Shown here in pieces: positions 23,729 through 32,107 of a stretch of DNA of 53,164 bases. This DNA comes from a virus. The first letter of the stretch is position 1. Every line of letters starts with the position of its first letter. Location of the stretch: positions 1-53,164 of the IMG/VR virus record IMGVR_UViG_3300009593_000023. One strand, given 5' to 3'. Below the pieces are notes generated by a model that searched no databases, was not told the origin of the DNA, and saw only the letters and a list, made by a program, of their open reading frames with translations. Both the position numbers and the translations under genes were made by a program.

Positions 23729-23731
23729 CGA

Positions 23732-23834
23732 TCTGGGGTGGTGGAATTGGTAGACACGTACGATTGTTTCTCGTATGGCTAAATGTACTGCAATATATTT
23801 AACCGTGTAGGTTCGAGTCCTACCCCCAGAGCCA
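23732..23834 (+). tRNA. aberrant class II tRNA, anticodon GTT (Asn), Leu-like body
   Basis: 103 nt. Acceptor TCTGGGG/CCCCAGA, discriminator G, encoded CCA. The D arm (GTGGAATTGGTAGACAC) is like tRNA-Leu. Anticodon stem TACGA/TCGTA pairs perfectly around TTGTTTC, giving GTT at 23766-23768, with an unusual pyrimidine T at position 37. The variable region is 31 nt and forms a long arm (GGCTAAAT with ATTTAACC, one mismatch). T arm GTAGG-TTCGAGT-CCTAC is normal. GTT with G73 implies Asn, but tRNA-Asn normally has a short variable loop, so identity is uncertain. Confidence 0.8.
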
Positions 23835-23868
23835 AATGGGTCCTAACGTAACATCTGTTGCTTTTTGG

Positions 23869-23874
23869 TAAATA
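23869..23874 (+). promoter_or_regulatory. late promoter element TAAATA
   Basis: GGTAAATA 28 bases before the ATG of the small basic gene at 23903, which has its own AAGGAA site. Confidence 0.45.
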
Positions 23875-23902
23875 ACTGCATAGTTAATCGAAAGGAACAA
23901 TT

Positions 23903-24049
23903 ATGGCAAGGATGCACAGTGGATATACTGAACACGTAAGTCAACCTAAAAAAACTTCCCAAGCTGGACGCAAAAGATCTTGTAAATTAGCGTCTATGAA
24001 TAAGAGTAAAAAAAGAAGCCTTAAGTTCTATAGAGGTCAAGGAAGGTAA
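23903..24049 (+). CDS. small basic conserved phage protein
   Basis: 48 residues, Ser/Lys/Arg rich (MARMHSGYTEHVSQPKK and ending FYRGQGR). AAGGAAC site and late promoter upstream. Similar small proteins are widespread in marine T4-like phages. Function unknown; basic charge fits nucleic-acid or virion binding. Confidence 0.65.
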   Translation: MARMHSGYTEHVSQPKKTSQAGRKRSCKLASMNKSKKRSLKFYRGQGR

Positions 24050-24054
24050 TAAGA

Positions 24055-24486
24055 ATGTACGAGTACAGATGTAAAGTTCTTAGAGTTGTAGACGGAGATA
24101 CAGTTGATGTGGACATTGACTTGGGCTTTGGTGTATGGATGAAAAAAGAACGTGTTCGAATGATGGGGATTGATACTCCAGAATCTAGAACAAGAGATAA
24201 AGTAGAAAAAAAATTTGGTTTAGCATCTAAGAAATATGTTAAAGATGTTATGCCAGTTGGTTCAAGTCAAGTCCTTAAAACAGAAATAGATAGAAGTGGT
24301 GAGGACAAGAAAGGTAAGTTTGGTCGCATACTTGGCGACTTTATTATCGATGGTAAGAAACTTACTAAACAAATGATCACTGATGGTTATGGTGTTGCTT
24401 ATCATGGCCAGAATAAAGACGAAGTAGCAAAGAAACATTTAAGTAATAGAGAACGCCTAATTAAAGAAGGAAAGGTTACTGTTTAA
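24055..24486 (+). CDS. thermonuclease (SNase-like)
   Basis: 143 residues. Staphylococcal-nuclease OB-fold: VLRVVDGDTVDVDIDLGFG, then RVRMMGIDTPESR (catalytic Arg and Asp/Glu region) and FGRILGDF (second catalytic Arg). A Ca-dependent sugar-nonspecific nuclease; no signal peptide is seen, so it would act in the cytoplasm, perhaps in host nucleic acid breakdown. Confidence 0.9.
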   Translation: MYEYRCKVLRVVDGDTVDVDIDLGFGVWMKKERVRMMGIDTPESRTRDKVEKKFGLASKKYVKDVMPVGSSQVLKTEIDRSGEDKKGKFGRILGDFIIDGKKLTKQMITDGYGVAYHGQNKDEVAKKHLSNRERLIKEGKVTV

Positions 24487-24750
24487 ATGTTAAAAATACT
24501 TGTCGTCGTGTTGATGGTAGGTGTTACTGAAACCGGAGGAAGAGATTTATACGTTTTCACTGACCCTGTATTTGAAACCGTCGAAGAATGTAAAGAATGG
24601 GCTATGACAAATCCTGGTCCAATCATAATGGAAACTGCTGAACACTATGGCAGAAGACCAATCGAGAATGTGTTCTGCGTTCCCGAAGAAAGTTTAAAAG
24701 AACAACTAGAGCTAGGCCGTCCAAAAGCTATCAAGGGGTTGCAAATTTAG
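24487..24750 (+). CDS. small secreted/anchored two-Cys protein
   Basis: 87 residues: hydrophobic start (ILVVVLMVGV), then DPVFETVEECKEWA and NVFCVPEE. It starts one base after the nuclease stop. Shares layout with the products at 950 and 1122 (F/V-E-x-x-EC...C), suggesting a small paralogous family. Function unknown. Confidence 0.6.
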   Translation: MLKILVVVLMVGVTETGGRDLYVFTDPVFETVEECKEWAMTNPGPIIMETAEHYGRRPIENVFCVPEESLKEQLELGRPKAIKGLQI

Positions 24751-24763
24751 TTTACCATTTTAG

Positions 24764-24793
24764 TTGACAAAGTACTAGGTACTATGTTATATT
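24764..24793 (+). promoter_or_regulatory. sigma70-type promoter
   Basis: TTGACA (24764-24769), 18-base spacer, TATATT (24788-24793), just before the small membrane gene and denV. Confidence 0.65.
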
Positions 24794-24800
24794 TAAAACA

Positions 24801-24950
24801 ATGGAACTATTTCTCGGAATAATATCTTTATTAACTGGAGTTGTATTATTAGGTTGGACGACATCAATGCCATTAGATCATGAATGGTATGATACTGCCC
24901 TTACTTTTGGTGCATTTTTTGTAGCTATACCATTTCTTATAGGTAGGTAA
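24801..24950 (+). CDS. small two-helix membrane protein
   Basis: 49 residues with two hydrophobic segments (LFLGIISLLTGVVLLGW and LTFGAFFVAIPFLI). The ATG is only about 8 bases after the promoter -10 box, so the mRNA may be leaderless or nearly so. Adjacent to denV. Function unknown. Confidence 0.6.
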   Translation: MELFLGIISLLTGVVLLGWTTSMPLDHEWYDTALTFGAFFVAIPFLIGR

Positions 24951-24951
24951 C

Positions 24952-25359
24952 ATGACTAGGATTAATTTAGTTGACCCAGGTGATTTGTCAGATCAACACT
25001 TGGTTGCAGAATACAGAGAGATCTTTATGGTCGGCCCTGCATTACAACGATCATTAAAATCCAAAAACGGATTAACGGACATTCCAAAAGAATTCACACT
25101 AAACAAAGGACACGTCAAGTTCTTTTATAATAAAGGCAAGTATCTACATAAAAGATACAAAGAGCTTATTACAGAAATGAAACGTAGAGGTATGAAGCCT
25201 GATCCTACTCGTAAATTCAAAAGAGAACAATGGCCTAATGAGTTATACAAGGATTGGACACCTAAAGATCAAGACATTACTATTATTAGAGAACGCATAC
25301 AACAACGTATTAACCAAAAACCATATTGGTATCGTTGGTCACAACACGGGATAACTTAA
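24952..25359 (+). CDS. denV: pyrimidine dimer DNA glycosylase / endonuclease V
   Basis: 135 residues, matching T4 DenV in length. It starts MTRINLVDPGDLSDQHLVAE; the N-terminal Thr2 that forms the Schiff base and catalytic Glu23 (AEYRE) are kept, as is the GHVKFFYNKGKYL region and the aromatic C-terminal end (PYWYRWSQHG). It removes UV-induced dimers by glycosylase/AP-lyase action, useful for a surface-water phage. Confidence 0.95.
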   Translation: MTRINLVDPGDLSDQHLVAEYREIFMVGPALQRSLKSKNGLTDIPKEFTLNKGHVKFFYNKGKYLHKRYKELITEMKRRGMKPDPTRKFKREQWPNELYKDWTPKDQDITIIRERIQQRINQKPYWYRWSQHGIT

Positions 25360-25360
25360 T

Positions 25361-25822
25361 ATGTTTCATTTAGCACAGGGTCTAACTACCCTTAATACCA
25401 AAAAACGTAAAAAGAAAAAAGTAACTTTAAGTATGCTATCCAAATATGAAGTTAATATGAGAAAGCATAATAAAGAAATGAAACGAATTGGTTGTCATAA
25501 CCTTGTAATGAATATAAAAGAATATATTAATTATTGTCAAGGTAATTACAAACCAAAAAATAGAGAGCAAAGAGTTATATCGGAACCATGGCACCAATCG
25601 GGCAAGTCCTTTGAACGTCCAAAAGAACATATCAAATCACATACTAGCAAGAAAGGTTTTGAACCTGCACTCAAAAGAGAACCAATGCAATACACAGGAG
25701 AACGTAGATTGGTTGGCATAGCAACTATGCACAAATCAAATATGGTTCCAATTTTTGCAGATGACGATGATAAGACAGGATCAAAACAAGCAACCGAAAT
25801 CGCAACAATGCGAAGAAATTAA
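25361..25822 (+). CDS. conserved unknown basic phage protein
   Basis: 153 residues, basic, with a C-terminal segment GIATMHKSNMVPIFADDD seen in marine T4-like phages. One base after denV. No enzymatic motif recognised. Confidence 0.6.
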   Translation: MFHLAQGLTTLNTKKRKKKKVTLSMLSKYEVNMRKHNKEMKRIGCHNLVMNIKEYINYCQGNYKPKNREQRVISEPWHQSGKSFERPKEHIKSHTSKKGFEPALKREPMQYTGERRLVGIATMHKSNMVPIFADDDDKTGSKQATEIATMRRN

Positions 25823-25841
25823 CTTTTTGGCAAAATAAAGG

Positions 25842-25870
25842 TTGACTCTAGCCACATTCGGTGTTATAGT
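25842..25870 (+). promoter_or_regulatory. sigma70-type promoter before lipoprotein cluster
   Basis: TTGACT (25842-25847), 17-base spacer, TATAGT (25865-25870). Confidence 0.7.
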
Positions 25871-25905
25871 ATATACATAATGAACAAAAACTTACGGAGG
25901 CTTAA

Positions 25906-26469
25906 ATGAAAGGCATTAAAAATCTGTTACTTGTTGGTGCATTAGCAATCACAGTATCAGCTTGTTCAACAATGACGACCGTCGTAGAAAAACAAAACGA
26001 CGTAGTACCAAATTGGTATATGAAGTGTAAAGATACTGGAACCGAAGGTTGGTTTTGGTGGTCTAAAGATTACTACTATGCTTGTGGTAGTGGAGTAAGT
26101 GGATTTAAAGAAGCCGCTTATGACAAAGCCATACAGTTAGCGAAAACTAAAATTGCTGACAGAATTAATGGTGCAGTAAATAAGAGAACAACTATTGAGT
26201 ATAACGATAGTGGTACTGAAGAAGGAATGGTATCTACTACTCAATCTCAAGTATTAGTTGTTAATAAAATCACAGATACAGTAGTAAGACACTATTCTTC
26301 AAATGAAGGTTACTTGTATAAAAGAAATGGCAAGTATTACCACTTCATTATGGTGAAGATTGATAAAGAGATAGTAGACCAATTAGTCGCAGAAGCGGTG
26401 GCTGTTAGGTCGTCTAATGTAAAAGTAGACACTAACTCAATCAATAAATCTGCTAAACAAATCGACTAG
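25906..26469 (+). CDS. LPP20-family-like lipoprotein
   Basis: 187 residues. Signal peptide with lipobox (ALAITVSAC, Cys20). The mature part (VPNWYMKC, YYACGSG, then KAIQLAKTKIADRING) follows the LPP20 pattern of bacterial lipoproteins. It is the first of three consecutive lipoprotein genes behind a strong promoter; it would be anchored in the inner or outer membrane. Superinfection exclusion or envelope modification is a guess. Confidence 0.75.
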   Translation: MKGIKNLLLVGALAITVSACSTMTTVVEKQNDVVPNWYMKCKDTGTEGWFWWSKDYYYACGSGVSGFKEAAYDKAIQLAKTKIADRINGAVNKRTTIEYNDSGTEEGMVSTTQSQVLVVNKITDTVVRHYSSNEGYLYKRNGKYYHFIMVKIDKEIVDQLVAEAVAVRSSNVKVDTNSINKSAKQID

Positions 26470-26478
26470 GAGTTCGCA

Positions 26479-26823
26479 ATGAAAAATCTTCTATACACAC
26501 TAGCTCTGGTATTACTATGTACCGCCTGTAGTGCTACGGGTAATAAGCTAACACTAGAAGAAAGCGGTCACCAGTATTGTGATACAGAAAAAACTATTAC
26601 TGATACTAACGGTAGTACAAATAGTAAACAAATCACCAAATGCACAGACAATCCTGTAAAAAAGCTCTTACCCCCGAAAATGGGTATGGGCAAACAATGT
26701 CGTGAGCATTGGTATAGTATAAACATAGGTGGCAAGATGGTTGACAGAAAAGGCTATGCTTGTCTATTTGAAGGGAAGGATTATGAGAGTAGTAAATGGT
26801 ATATTGTTACTAGCCCTTATTAG
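26479..26823 (+). CDS. lipoprotein, unknown
   Basis: 114 residues with lipobox VLLCTAC (Cys17). The mature part has five further Cys (CDTEKT, KCTDN, KQCREHW, YACLF), so disulphides are likely in the periplasm. AGGAGTTCGCA precedes the ATG. Second gene of the lipoprotein cluster; overlaps the third by 41 bases. Confidence 0.7.
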   Translation: MKNLLYTLALVLLCTACSATGNKLTLEESGHQYCDTEKTITDTNGSTNSKQITKCTDNPVKKLLPPKMGMGKQCREHWYSINIGGKMVDRKGYACLFEGKDYESSKWYIVTSPY

Positions 26824-27226
26824 TCTATTAGGTGCTTGTAGCTCAACAAGTGGAGTACAGACGTACAACACTAGCGATACTGCAAACTCTAGTGTACAAT
26901 CTTCATATCAACCTAGCAACGGCTATGTAGGTGTTATTGTTAACTTAACTAAATGGCATTGGTACAGATTACCAGCACCAGATAGAATGAAACAAGAACA
27001 AGCTATGTACTTCTCACTAGACAATGCTGAGAATGGACAATCTACTAGTTGGTACAACAATGATACAGGAACAAACGGAGAGGTAATTGTTGCAAGTACC
27101 TATCCAATGGGAAGTGGTTATTGTAGAGTAGTTTTAAGTAAACTAAATTACAAAGGTAAATTAAGACACTTTAAAGAGACCGCTTGTAAAGAATCTGGCC
27201 ATGATGGTTGGCGTTTTATAAGATAG
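26783..27226 (+). CDS. lipoprotein, unknown
   Basis: 147 residues from ATG 26783, chosen because it opens a clean signal peptide (VNGILLLALISLLGAC, lipobox Cys18) and has GAAGGGAAGGA upstream; a longer in-frame ORF from 26729 lacks both. Ser/Thr/Asn-rich linker then a folded domain with two Cys. Third gene of the lipoprotein cluster. Confidence 0.7.
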   Translation: MRVVNGILLLALISLLGACSSTSGVQTYNTSDTANSSVQSSYQPSNGYVGVIVNLTKWHWYRLPAPDRMKQEQAMYFSLDNAENGQSTSWYNNDTGTNGEVIVASTYPMGSGYCRVVLSKLNYKGKLRHFKETACKESGHDGWRFIR

Positions 27227-27302
27227 TTTAACTGTTAAACTATTTTCTGAAGAAGGAGAAATTAGGCTAAATATGTTATACAAAGAATACAGAGGGAGCA
27301 GT

Positions 27303-29158
27303 ATGTTACTAGGAATACTAACATTTCTATCTGCATTAACGATTAGTGCGGTAGCTATATACTATTCGGTCGCTGGATTGGCGGCAATTTTCGCGGCGGC
27401 TGTTATACCTATTATAATAATGGGTGTATCATTAGAAGTCGGTAAACTAGTCACGGCAGTATGGCTCCATAGACATTGGCAACGAGCAACCTGGTGGTTA
27501 AGAACTTATCTTGCCCTAGCAGTATTTGTATTAATGTTTATTACAAGTATGGGTATCTTTGGCTTTTTATCTAAAGCCCACATAGAACAAACATCAATGA
27601 GTCAAGAGCAAGTCGCTCTTATTGAAACCATCGAAGATAAGATGGCACGATCCGAAAGTAAAATAGAACGTTGGACATTAGAAATGGAACGTCTATTAGG
27701 TGGTGAAGATATTCGTGTTGATAACTTAATTGATCGTGAACAAAAAGAATTAGACAAAATTAATATATTAATTAAATCTGAAAAAGATGATGTAAGAATA
27801 GACTTTGATAAACAAATAGAATTACAGAACCAAAGACTATTACAAGCTAAAGAACGTAAAGACGCAGATATACAAGCGGCCAAAGATAGATTTGAAGGTT
27901 CATTTGGTGGCGGTGCGAAGTTTGATGAAGCAGTAGCACAAGCTAAAGCTAATGAATTAAGTGTGGCAAGTAATGCCCAAAAAGAAATAAAGAAAATTAA
28001 TGCGGCCTTAAATGAAGCACTTGCTAAAGTTGATGCCAAGTATGCAGATGATATTAAAGCAATACAAGAGAGAATACAAGATTTACGTGGTCAAGCTAAT
28101 GCTAAAACAGAAGACTTAGATGCTCGTGTAACAGAATTAGAAACATTCATTGATAAAGAACAAACTATTATTGATGGTGTTAGAGAAGAGAAGTTTGCTT
28201 ACGAAAAGACTTACAGAAAACTTGAAGCTGAAGTAGGTCCTATTAAGTATATTGCAGAGTTTATATATGGTGAACAAGCAAACCAAGACTTACTAGAGTC
28301 AGCAGTACGTTGGGTTATTATAATAATTATATTTGTATTTGATCCATTAGCAGTATTACTTTTAATTGCTTCACAATATACATTCCAATACGTTAGAGAG
28401 GACAAGGGCCCGAAGTTGCCCCCAAAGTCCGATCCAGATCCAGAAAATCCTAACGACCCCCCAAGTGGTGAAGATGAATGGCAAGGGGAAGACATTCAAC
28501 AAACATATACCCACCCTGTAATTCAGGCAAAGGTTGATAATCAAGCTATACAAGAAAAAGAAGATACTGAAGAAGTAGAACGTGAAGTAGAAAAACGTAT
28601 AGAAGAAGTTGAAGAAGAAACAAAGCAAGAACTAGAAGAAGACCTAGAAAAAGTTGCTGAAGAAATAGAAGAAGAAGCTAAAGAAGAAGAAAAAACTGTA
28701 AGCGAACAGATGGAAGAAGAGCTAGAACCTCGTCCAGAGCCTAAAGTAGCAGAAGTTTTACCTTCAATTCCAGATGATGAAGAAATGCAAGAGGCTTTAG
28801 AAAAAGAAGATAATGTTATTGAAGAAGCACAAGATATTGAAAAATGGAATAAATGGGTAGAGGCGGCTGAAGAAGAAGTTGCTAAAGAAGATAAAGAAAA
28901 AGCAAAAGATAAAGAGTTTCCTGACACAGTCAACAGAATCTTTTATGGCGAAGAAGTTAAACAAATAGACGAAGCTCAAAAAAAAACGGTGAAGGGATCC
29001 AATTACATAACAAAGGTAAGCAACAAGCAAATCCGGGCTCAGACAAATCCGGAAGACTCAGACCCGACTTCACAACAGTCATAGAATCCGAAAATTACGT
29101 CCAAAACCAAGAACAAAGCCAAGACTCTATTTGGCAAAAGATTCAAGAAAATAAGTAA
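27303..29158 (+). CDS. large membrane coiled-coil protein with probable -1 frameshifted C-terminus
   Basis: The zero frame (to 29084) gives 593 residues. Membrane segments occupy roughly residues 1-45 and 70-95, a long coiled coil follows (105-320), then another membrane helix (VRWVIIIIIFVFDPLAVLLL), a Pro/Asp-rich linker and a Glu/Lys-rich helix. The start at 27303 follows GAGGGAG; 27273 is an alternative. At an A9 tract (28978-28986) the -1 frame opens (NGEGIQLHNKGKQQA, then RLRPDFTTVIE) and ends at 29158, four bases before the next gene. Role unknown; may remodel the envelope. Confidence 0.7.
28979..28985 (+). other. candidate -1 slippery site A AAA AAA
   Basis: Zero-frame codons CAA AAA AAA ACG within an A9 tract. 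The -1 frame after it reads as plausible protein for about 58 residues to TAA at 29156-29158. Confidence 0.45.
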
Positions 29159-29162
29159 TAGT

Positions 29163-29570
29163 ATGAAAGAGCCAGTAATCAATTTGATCACGCCACCTGA
29201 TAAACTGTTTAACGACAATAAGAGTTTCTTGTTAGTAAACCCTAGCGAAGTTATTAAAGAACAGTTTAATGAGTTAGCAAAACAAATTGGCAAAGACTTA
29301 AATGTTTATTTGTTTGATCAGAATGATTCACCGAATAGTATTTGGTTGCTGGATGTCGTAAATCAAGTTGATAATATTATATTAGATGTTGATGCTACTC
29401 GCAATGAGTTTGCATGGCTAGTAGGTTATCTTTTAAACTTTGACAAAACATACTACTTGACAAATCAAGAGGAAATGCCTTATAATATAATTAACAATCA
29501 TAGGATTTATGATGTTAGAACGATTGTAGAGGAGAAGAACAATCTCAAGATTCAACAAGGACAAGCCTAA
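29163..29570 (+). CDS. conserved marine phage protein, unknown
   Basis: 135 residues, alpha/beta pattern: VINLITPP near the N-terminus, IWLLDVVNQVDNIILDVDA, and WLVGYLLNFDKTYYL. The order recalls nucleoside deoxyribosyltransferase/TIR-like Rossmannoid folds but no catalytic residues can be assigned. Overlaps bS21 copy 1 by 29 bases, so translation may be coupled. Confidence 0.6.
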   Translation: MKEPVINLITPPDKLFNDNKSFLLVNPSEVIKEQFNELAKQIGKDLNVYLFDQNDSPNSIWLLDVVNQVDNIILDVDATRNEFAWLVGYLLNFDKTYYLTNQEEMPYNIINNHRIYDVRTIVEEKNNLKIQQGQA

Positions 29571-29781
29571 AGAAGGGCTTACTGTTAAAGTTCGTGGGAA
29601 CGACTTTAATGGAGCATTAAGAAGATTTAAAAAGAAGGTAGCACAAGATGGTATTTTGCAGGAGTATAGAGACAAACAATACTACTCCAAGCCAAGTGAA
29701 AAAAGAGCAAGGGCTAAAGCGGCCGGAATTGCTCGTGCTAAAAAAGAAGAACGTAGAAGATTAATGGAGCATGGATTTTAG
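29542..29781 (+). CDS. ribosomal protein bS21 homologue, copy 1, apparent ATC start
   Basis: 79 residues. VKVRGNDFNGALRRFKKKV, then VLQEYR-like LQEYRDKQYYSKPSEKR and a basic helix, is a clear bS21, the small-subunit protein near the anti-Shine-Dalgarno. Upstream there is no in-frame ATG, GTG, TTG or CTG before a TAG; the only codon at correct distance from GAGGAG (29529-29534) is ATC at 29542, giving SRFNKDKPKEG, the usual N-terminal region. Non-AUG initiation, or fusion by frameshift with the overlapping upstream gene, are alternatives. Phage bS21 could replace host bS21. Confidence 0.8.
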   Translation: MSRFNKDKPKEGLTVKVRGNDFNGALRRFKKKVAQDGILQEYRDKQYYSKPSEKRARAKAAGIARAKKEERRRLMEHGF

Positions 29782-29784
29782 AAT

Positions 29785-30384
29785 ATGGAACTGAAAGCGG
29801 ATTTATGGTTTCCTAGCATTGTATTTGCAGGTATTAACGAAGACATTAATCGTGGTGCTATAAAACAAATTGCACAGGCTTGGAAAAATAAAGAACCTGA
29901 ACTTGCTGGTAACAGTAATGAAGGTGGTTGGCATAGTCGTAGTATTGAAAATATAGATTTACTACCGCCAGAGATACAACCTATCTTCAATCAAATGGTT
30001 ATCGAATTTGATAAAGCTATTGATACTGTTAGAAACAATGTAGGGTTTCCTCCGCTGAAGTTACAAAACTTCTGGATTAATATTAATCCACCAGGAGCAT
30101 ATCATACTTTACATAATCATCAAGATGCTTTATTAAGTGGAGTATTTTATATAGACGTTCCAACAGAGAATATGGGCGACTTACAATTTTATAGAGATGA
30201 CGATGCACAATATTATATTCCAGATAATTTAAGTTCATACAATACTATTACAAGTACTATGGCTACGTATCCGCCTAAGCCAGGTATGCTTGTTATTTTC
30301 CCAGCTTGGGTAAAACACGCCGTAAAACAAAATAGGTCGGATGCAGAACGTATAGCAATATCATTTAACTATGGAGCGAAATAA
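29785..30384 (+). CDS. 2OG-Fe(II) oxygenase family protein (TIGR02466-like)
   Basis: 199 residues. [28 protein letters not shown] holds the metal HxH-type pair, [12 protein letters not shown] the distal His, and RIAISFN the 2OG Arg. Pattern matches the TIGR02466 group common in marine phages. Starts 4 bases after bS21 and ends overlapping guaC (TAATG). Confidence 0.75.
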   Translation: MELKADLWFPSIVFAGINEDINRGAIKQIAQAWKNKEPELAGNSNEGGWHSRSIENIDLLPPEIQPIFNQMVIEFDKAIDTVRNNVGFPPLKLQNFWININPPGAYHTLHNHQDALLSGVFYIDVPTENMGDLQFYRDDDAQYYIPDNLSSYNTITSTMATYPPKPGMLVIFPAWVKHAVKQNRSDAERIAISFNYGAK

Positions 30385-31433
30385 TGAGAATTGAAGATGA
30401 CATTAAACTAGACTACAAAGACGTCTTATTCAAGCCGAAGAGATCTAAATTAGAAAGTCGAAGAGATGTTGATCTTATTAGAACTTTCCAATTCCACAAT
30501 AGTGGCAATCACTGGACTGGTGTTCCTATTATGTCAAGTAATATGGACGGAGTTGGTACATTTAGTATGGCTAAAGTATTACAAGATCATAAGATGCTAA
30601 CTGTAATAGGTAAGCACAATTCATTTGAAGACTGGGAACAAAAGTCGCAAGGAATTAAAATGAAGTACCTTAGTGTATGCACAGGTACAGGTTATATTTG
30701 GGATAAAGATGCTAAAGATTATAACACTATGGTAAGAGTATTAGAAGCATTTCCAGATATTAAATTTATTACTGTTGATGTTGCAAATGCTTATCATGAA
30801 AACTTCGGAGACTTTATTGCTCGAATGAGAGATAACTATCCAGACAAAACTATTATTGCTGGTAACGTTGTTACCGCAGAGATGACAGAAGAACTTATTA
30901 TACGTGGAGCAGACATTGTTAAAGTTGGTATTGGACCAGGTTCAGTATGTACAACTAGATTACAAACTGGTGTAGGAGTTCCACAACTGTCAGGCGTAAT
31001 AGAATGTGTTGATGCCGCGAATGGTATAGGTGGACACATTATTGCTGATGGTGGTTGTGTATATCCAGGTGATGTTGCAAAAGCCTTTGGAGCAGGTACA
31101 CACTTTGTTATGCTAGGTGGTATGTTAGCAGGACACGACGAATCAGAAGGCGAAATTATAGATGGCAAAGTTACGTTCTATGGTATGAGTTCAGATGAAG
31201 CTATGCAAAGACATGGTCGTAGAAAAGATGGATACAGAGGTGCTGAAGGTAAAGTAGTTAAGATTCCACACAAAGGACCTGTCGACGCAACTATTACTGA
31301 AATACTTGGAGGTGTTAGAAGTGCTTGTACTTACATTGGTGCAAGACGTTTAAAAGATATGCCTAAGTGTACAACGTTTGTAAGATGTACACAACAGGTT
31401 AACCAAGTATTCAATCAGTTCAATGCAGATTAG
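30384..31433 (+). CDS. guaC: GMP reductase
   Basis: 349 residues, same length as E. coli GuaC and colinear with it: [20 protein letters not shown], [22 protein letters not shown] loop with the catalytic Cys (GPGSVCTTR), [18 protein letters not shown] and MLAGHDES. No CBS insertion, and the length fits GuaC rather than GuaB. It converts GMP to IMP with NADPH, so may shift purines from host RNA toward adenine nucleotides for an AT-rich genome; that purpose is inferred. Overlaps both neighbours. Confidence 0.9.
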   Translation: MRIEDDIKLDYKDVLFKPKRSKLESRRDVDLIRTFQFHNSGNHWTGVPIMSSNMDGVGTFSMAKVLQDHKMLTVIGKHNSFEDWEQKSQGIKMKYLSVCTGTGYIWDKDAKDYNTMVRVLEAFPDIKFITVDVANAYHENFGDFIARMRDNYPDKTIIAGNVVTAEMTEELIIRGADIVKVGIGPGSVCTTRLQTGVGVPQLSGVIECVDAANGIGGHIIADGGCVYPGDVAKAFGAGTHFVMLGGMLAGHDESEGEIIDGKVTFYGMSSDEAMQRHGRRKDGYRGAEGKVVKIPHKGPVDATITEILGGVRSACTYIGARRLKDMPKCTTFVRCTQQVNQVFNQFNAD

Positions 31434-31977
31434 TACTCATCAGAAACCTTTCGTACACACTATAATAGACGATTTCTTTGAAGACGCAGAACTTCCTAGT
31501 GTATTTTCTGAAATAGATTATCTAAATCAACACGCCACTGATACAAAAGACAATGGCGATCCTAAAAGTAGTAATATGAACGCAGTTCATTTAGATAAAC
31601 ACTACAAAGAAGATAGATACGTAAGCAGTATTCTAAGATACAATAGAAAGATATTTGATCTAGACTTGTCAGAGAACATCTTTTCAAATTATTTAAAGAT
31701 GTGTAACTTTGATGTTACTCAACTTAATTGCTATAATGGAGATGGCAGTTATGACCTTCATCCTGACCTAGGAGTATTGTCAGCAGTAACATTATTATTC
31801 AAAGAGCCAAAACAATTTACAGGTGGGCAACTATCATTTTCTGACTATAATTATGTACCACATCTTAAAAACAACTCGTTAATACTGTTTCCTAGCTTCG
31901 TACAACACGAAGTAAAGCCTATTAAAGGATCAGGTCGTTATAGCTTAAATCACTTCTTTTTTGTCCATATTAGGTAG
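31423..31977 (+). CDS. 2OG-Fe(II) oxygenase (prolyl-4-hydroxylase-like)
   Basis: 184 residues. DLHPDLG is the H-x-D motif, FPSFVQHEV the distal His and GRYSLNHFF the Arg of 2OG binding. N-terminus [11 protein letters not shown] is typical of P4H-like phage proteins. Start overlaps the end of guaC by 11 bases. Confidence 0.75.
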   Translation: MQISTHQKPFVHTIIDDFFEDAELPSVFSEIDYLNQHATDTKDNGDPKSSNMNAVHLDKHYKEDRYVSSILRYNRKIFDLDLSENIFSNYLKMCNFDVTQLNCYNGDGSYDLHPDLGVLSAVTLLFKEPKQFTGGQLSFSDYNYVPHLKNNSLILFPSFVQHEVKPIKGSGRYSLNHFFFVHIR

Positions 31978-32035
31978 ATTTGGTTAGATTTATACTTGAT
32001 ATTTGACCTATTTTAGCATATAATTTGTATGTTAG

Positions 32036-32043
32036 TATAAATA
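32036..32043 (+). promoter_or_regulatory. T4-type late promoter TATAAATA
   Basis: Exact late motif 72 bases before hsp20, upstream of the structured leader. Confidence 0.6.
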
Positions 32044-32051
32044 CTAATATG

Positions 32052-32101
32052 TTAAAGAATGCCTGATAGGGTTCTTTAATTTTAACTTGCTTAATAAGGA
32101 G
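32052..32101 (+). promoter_or_regulatory. structured leader of hsp20, repeated before dnaK
   Basis: Perfect stem TTAAAGAA/TTCTTTAA (32052-32059 with 32072-32079) whose loop contains GATAGGG, then the 15-base sequence TTGCTTAATAAGGAG (32087-32101) ending in the Shine-Dalgarno. The same parts recur in the dnaK leader. Confidence 0.55.
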
Positions 32102-32107
32102 AAAACA

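Noticed and set aside
28541-28933. Minus-strand Ser-rich ORF
   Set aside because: Shadow of the Glu/Lys-rich tail of the membrane coiled-coil gene.
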